Assembly (NCBI GenBank): GCA_016302225.1
Contig: JAEDOB010000079.1
Span: forward strand, 1 to 8,789
Length of the DNA: 8,789 bases
Source: Oscillospiraceae bacterium
GTDB lineage: Bacteria; Bacillota; Clostridia; Oscillospirales; Ruminococcaceae
Direction: 5' to 3'
Under the pieces are notes generated by a model. It did no database searches, had not been told where the DNA came from, and saw only the letters and a list, made by a program, of their open reading frames with translations. Positions 6,584 through 8,789 of the stretch are shown here, one piece after another. Within the stretch, counting starts at the first letter, position 1. The number at the start of each line of letters is the position of its first letter. A program made the position numbers and the translations under genes.

Positions 6584-6769
6584 TAGCGGTAATTAATGTT
6601 AGGAAAAAGCCGATTAATGCGAAAAGTAAGGTGTTGCTTCTGCAAGTGTTTCGCCGTTGTCGGAACGCTCAAAAATGCTTGACCGATACTAATTCCGCAT
6701 CACCCTATGGATAAAATCCGCTCTCTGTCGGTAATGCTCTAAATGGTAACATGACACAAATTTGTACCA
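6584..6769. other. Non-coding stretch between gpsA and the spore-protein gene
   Basis: Middle of the 332-bp gap 6511-6842. I see no ORF with a ribosome site on either strand, no tRNA-like fold and no convincing promoter here. A perfect 10-bp palindrome, ACAAATTTGT, sits at 6756-6765 and could be a protein site or chance. The two edges of the gap hold the spore-gene promoter (left) and the gpsA 3' hairpin with a repeat (right). Confidence 0.5.
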
Positions 6770-6788
6770 CTGTACATGCCTCTGTCAG
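6770..6788 (-). repeat. Short repeat, copy B, downstream of gpsA
   Basis: Minus-strand CTGACAGAGGCATGTACAG matches copy A at 17 of 19 aligned bases apart from a 3-nt gap. It contains CAGAGGCATGT, an exact 11-nt complement of the 3' arm of the spore-gene terminator. There is no partner arm beside it, so it does not form its own terminator. Confidence 0.45.
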
Positions 6789-6799
6789 CTGCAAGACTA

Positions 6800-6830
6800 A
6801 ACCTGAAGAAAACCAAAATCCTCTCAGGTT
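6800..6830 (-). terminator. Imperfect hairpin after gpsA, possible terminator
   Basis: On the minus strand AACCTGA (6824-6830) pairs with TCAGGTT (6800-6806). After a one-base bulge, GAGGA can pair with TTTTC around a short TTTTGG loop. It starts about 12 nt after the gpsA stop but is followed by only three T, so termination may be weak. Confidence 0.45.
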
Positions 6831-6842
6831 ATACTCATTTTA

Positions 6843-7850
6843 TCACTTAACAAGTGCAGTACGCTCGGTTTCATGCTTCTTGGGACGTCCCATCAACCTC
6901 TTGATAGCTTCCTTCACCGAATCGCCGCTGAACAGCACCGAATAGCACTGCTCTGTGATGGGCATATTTACCCCTGCCTTGCGGGACAGCTCGTAAGCTA
7001 CCTTGGTACAGGTGTAGCCCTCGACCGTTCCCACCTGCTTGACTGCTTCTTCGGGAGAAACTCCCTGTCCGATGAGAATTCCCGCACGCCTGTTGCGGCT
7101 GTGCATACTGGTACATGTAACGATAAGGTCGCCTATGCCCGTAAGTCCCGCAAAGGTTTCGGTCTTTGCGCCCAAAGCCGTTCCGAGAGATGCTATCTCG
7201 GAGATACCTCTCGTCATAAGCGCAGCCTTTGTGTTGTCGCCGCAGCCCAGACCGTCGATTATTCCCGCACAGAGAGCAATAACATTTTTCAGTGCGCCGC
7301 CCAGCTCGCAGCCCACAACGTCATCATTCAGATAAACTCTGAACGTTTCGTTGGACATTATCGACTGAACATAGCTTGCCTTTTCGCTGTCCGCAGACGC
7401 AGCAACTACCGTAGTCGGCATTCCAATTGCAACCTCCTCGGCATGGGACGGTCCGCTCAGCACTACCGTTTCCGACTGCGGTATTTCCTCATTGATGACC
7501 TCACTCATTCGCTTGAAGGTTCCGTCCTCAAGACCCTTTCCCGTGTTGACAACAGCCATTTCCGCCGTAACGTAAGGAGATGCCAGCTTTGCGACCTTTC
7601 TTACAGCACCCGTAGGAATGCCGAAAATAACCATTTCACTTCCCGAAATGCAGCTGATGTCGTCCGAAAGCTTGATTGAACTGCTTACCTTAACGCCCGG
7701 CAGCTTTGCCTTGTTTTCGCCGTCACGGATAATATCATCAAGCTCCTGACGGAATGCCGACCATACCGTAACATCATTTCCGTATTTGTCAAGCATAACA
7801 GCCAGCGCAAGCCCGAAGCCCCCCGAGCCAAGAACAGTGATCTTTGCCAT
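6843..7850 (-). CDS. gpsA: NAD(P)-dependent glycerol-3-phosphate dehydrogenase GpsA
   Basis: Cytosolic enzyme that reduces dihydroxyacetone phosphate to sn-glycerol-3-phosphate, the backbone for phospholipids. The 335 residues are full length. The Rossmann nucleotide loop is GSGGFG (8-13), where many homologues have GxGSWG. Next come NTGKGLEDG (102-110), LSGPSHAEEV (131-140), the catalytic lysine Lys188 in GGALKNV, Asp241 in GIGDLIVTC and SRNRRAG (251-257), which contacts substrate and cofactor in the family. GGGGAGG lies 7 nt before the ATG at 7848-7850. It ends in tandem stops TGA TAA. It follows plsY by 16 bp, so the product of this enzyme is the substrate acylated by its neighbour. The acidic and basic C-terminal tail after residue 322 looks unstructured. 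Confidence 0.97.
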   Translation of the reverse strand: MAKITVLGSGGFGLALAVMLDKYGNDVTVWSAFRQELDDIIRDGENKAKLPGVKVSSSIKLSDDISCISGSEMVIFGIPTGAVRKVAKLASPYVTAEMAVVNTGKGLEDGTFKRMSEVINEEIPQSETVVLSGPSHAEEVAIGMPTTVVAASADSEKASYVQSIMSNETFRVYLNDDVVGCELGGALKNVIALCAGIIDGLGCGDNTKAALMTRGISEIASLGTALGAKTETFAGLTGIGDLIVTCTSMHSRNRRAGILIGQGVSPEEAVKQVGTVEGYTCTKVAYELSRKAGVNMPITEQCYSVLFSGDSVKEAIKRLMGRPKKHETERTALVK

Positions 7851-7866
7851 TTAAAATCCTCCCCAA

Positions 7867-8538
7867 TCAATTTTCCTTCTTTTTCTGTCCGAATTTATTT
7901 TCCGTACCATTTTTCAAACGCTCAATATTTGAACGGTGCATATAGATAAGCAGAATACTTGTAAATGCCACAAGTGCCGTATGTACCAGACAAGTATTCA
8001 GCGGCAGTCCTTTGATAAAATAATGCGTGCAGAAGGTTATTATGGGATATGCGACCGCCGCACTTATGGAGGACACTGAAACATATCTCGTAATAAATAG
8101 CACCAGCGCAAAGAACGGTATAACGATGCAGAAGGTCATCGGGTCAACTACAATGAGTATGGAAGAAGCGACCAGAACTCCCTTTCCGCCCTTGAAACCG
8201 TAGTATATGGGGAAAATATGTCCCAGAATAGCCGCAAATCCCGCAATATAGCCAACAACCAGCCTGTCAAACGCACCCTCGCCCATTATCATCGTAAACG
8301 CAAGAATGCTCAGCAAAACGGCGATAATTCCCTTTCCCAGGTCGCCGATAAGTGTCAGCAGCGCAGGAAATTTACCGTAAACTCTGAGAGTGTTGGTAAG
8401 ACCTGCGTTTTTGCTGCCGTAGTCCCTGATGTCCTGATGCTTTAGCAGCCTTACAACGATTATGGAAGAGTTGCAGCTGCCCAGCAGATAGGAGATAACC
8501 AGCGTTATCAAAGTTGAAATTATAAACTTAGCTACCAT
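7867..8538 (-). CDS. plsY: Acyl-phosphate:glycerol-3-phosphate acyltransferase PlsY
   Basis: Integral membrane enzyme that moves an acyl group from acyl-phosphate (made by PlsX) to glycerol-3-phosphate, giving lysophosphatidic acid. The 223 residues are mostly hydrophobic, with membrane segments near 5-28, 58-83, 93-110, 122-150 and 155-200. Family motifs are GSKNAGLTNTLR (41-52), DLGKG (66-70), GHIFPIYYGFKGGKGV (106-121) and HRSNIERL (201-208). Motif 1 has Ala and Leu where many homologues have Pro and Ala (GSxNPGATN). The charged tail KFGQKKKEN should face the cytosol. AAAGG precedes the ATG at 8536-8538 by 9 nt. The gene lies 32 bp after der and 16 bp before gpsA, the common Firmicute order der-plsY-gpsA. 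Confidence 0.97.
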   Translation of the reverse strand: MVAKFIISTLITLVISYLLGSCNSSIIVVRLLKHQDIRDYGSKNAGLTNTLRVYGKFPALLTLIGDLGKGIIAVLLSILAFTMIMGEGAFDRLVVGYIAGFAAILGHIFPIYYGFKGGKGVLVASSILIVVDPMTFCIVIPFFALVLFITRYVSVSSISAAVAYPIITFCTHYFIKGLPLNTCLVHTALVAFTSILLIYMHRSNIERLKNGTENKFGQKKKEN

Positions 8539-8570
8539 AAAATCAAGCCTTTCGGTAAATTGAGCAATTA

Positions 8571-8789
8571 TTAATCATCATTTCTGTCACGTTCCCTGAT
8601 AACAAATCTAACGGGAGTACCCTCCAGCCCGAAGGTTTGCCTAATCTGATTTTCGATATACCGCTGATAGGAGAAATGGAAAAGCTCCGCACGGTTTACG
8701 AAAATAACAAACGTGGGCGGCTTTGTGGAAGGCTGGGTCATATAGTAAATTTTCAGCCTTCTGCCCTTGTCGGAGGGGGGCTGAACTCT
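8571..8789 (-). CDS. der: Ribosome-assembly GTPase Der (EngA), C-terminal end only
   Basis: The last 72 residues of Der, a double-GTPase needed for 50S ribosomal subunit maturation. Both GTPase domains lie outside the window; what is seen is the C-terminal KH-like domain. Its landmarks are QPPSDKGRRLKIYY (3-16), STKPPTFVIFVN (21-32), ELFHFSYQRYIENQIR (35-50) and GLEGTPVRFVIRER (54-67), all close to the family pattern. The frame is open to the right edge and ends in tandem TAA TAA stops at 8568-8573. plsY follows by 32 bp with no terminator between. Confidence 0.95.
   Translation of the reverse strand, partial: RVQPPSDKGRRLKIYYMTQPSTKPPTFVIFVNRAELFHFSYQRYIENQIRQTFGLEGTPVRFVIRERDRNDD

Noticed and set aside
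6586..6680. Short minus-strand frame starting at a TTG in the gpsA-spore-gene gap
   Set aside because: About 29 codons, no ribosome site and no recognisable product; it is not supportable as a gene.
5755..6714. 319-codon open frame on the plus strand crossing hprK, the promoter, terminator and spore gene
   Set aside because: It runs through two real genes and a terminator on the other strand, and its product shows no recognisable motif.
6873..7679. 268-codon open frame on the plus strand
   Set aside because: Antisense to gpsA, which has every expected motif. The product is rich in Cys, Arg and His as expected of a shadow frame.
1..8789. Mobile element, defence system, CRISPR array or toxin-antitoxin pair
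   Set aside because: Every complete gene except the small zinc-ribbon one is a core housekeeping or sporulation gene. No integrase, transposase, spaced repeats or paired small genes were seen.

Overview
The window is an ordinary, densely packed piece of a bacterial chromosome. It carries eleven protein genes, all read from the minus strand, two of them cut by the window edges. The gene set (hprK, rapZ/yvcJ, whiA, an alpha/beta-type small acid-soluble spore protein, der-plsY-gpsA) points to an endospore-forming, low-to-moderate-GC Firmicute. The clostridial look of the spore protein and the gene order suggest class Clostridia, plausibly Ruminococcaceae/Oscillospiraceae. That family placement is inference; no marker RNA is present.

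In the direction of transcription (right to left), the first block is der (3' end only), plsY and gpsA: ribosome assembly followed by two steps of glycerolipid synthesis. GpsA makes glycerol-3-phosphate and PlsY acylates it. An imperfect hairpin follows gpsA. A 332-bp gap (6511-6842) then leads to a short spore-protein gene with its own promoter region and a clear intrinsic terminator.

Just past that terminator is the best promoter in the window (TTGAAA, 17 bp, TATAAT). It starts a seven-gene run: hprK, an uncharacterised 80-residue zinc-ribbon protein, a YcdX-type PHP phosphatase, murB, rapZ, whiA and the start of dnaE. Gaps are 1 to 21 bp, except 83 bp before murB, where a weak internal promoter is possible. 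The run joins carbon-state sensing (HprK), a UDP-sugar/peptidoglycan step (MurB), a nucleotide-binding adapter (RapZ), a division/segregation regulator (WhiA) and a replicative polymerase (DnaE).

I found no CRISPR array, transposon, phage, toxin-antitoxin, defence system, tRNA or rRNA. The points most worth a second look are the small zinc-ribbon gene, the absence of yvcK/glmR between rapZ and whiA, the conserved PHP phosphatase within the hprK operon, and a short sequence after gpsA that repeats one arm of the spore-gene terminator.
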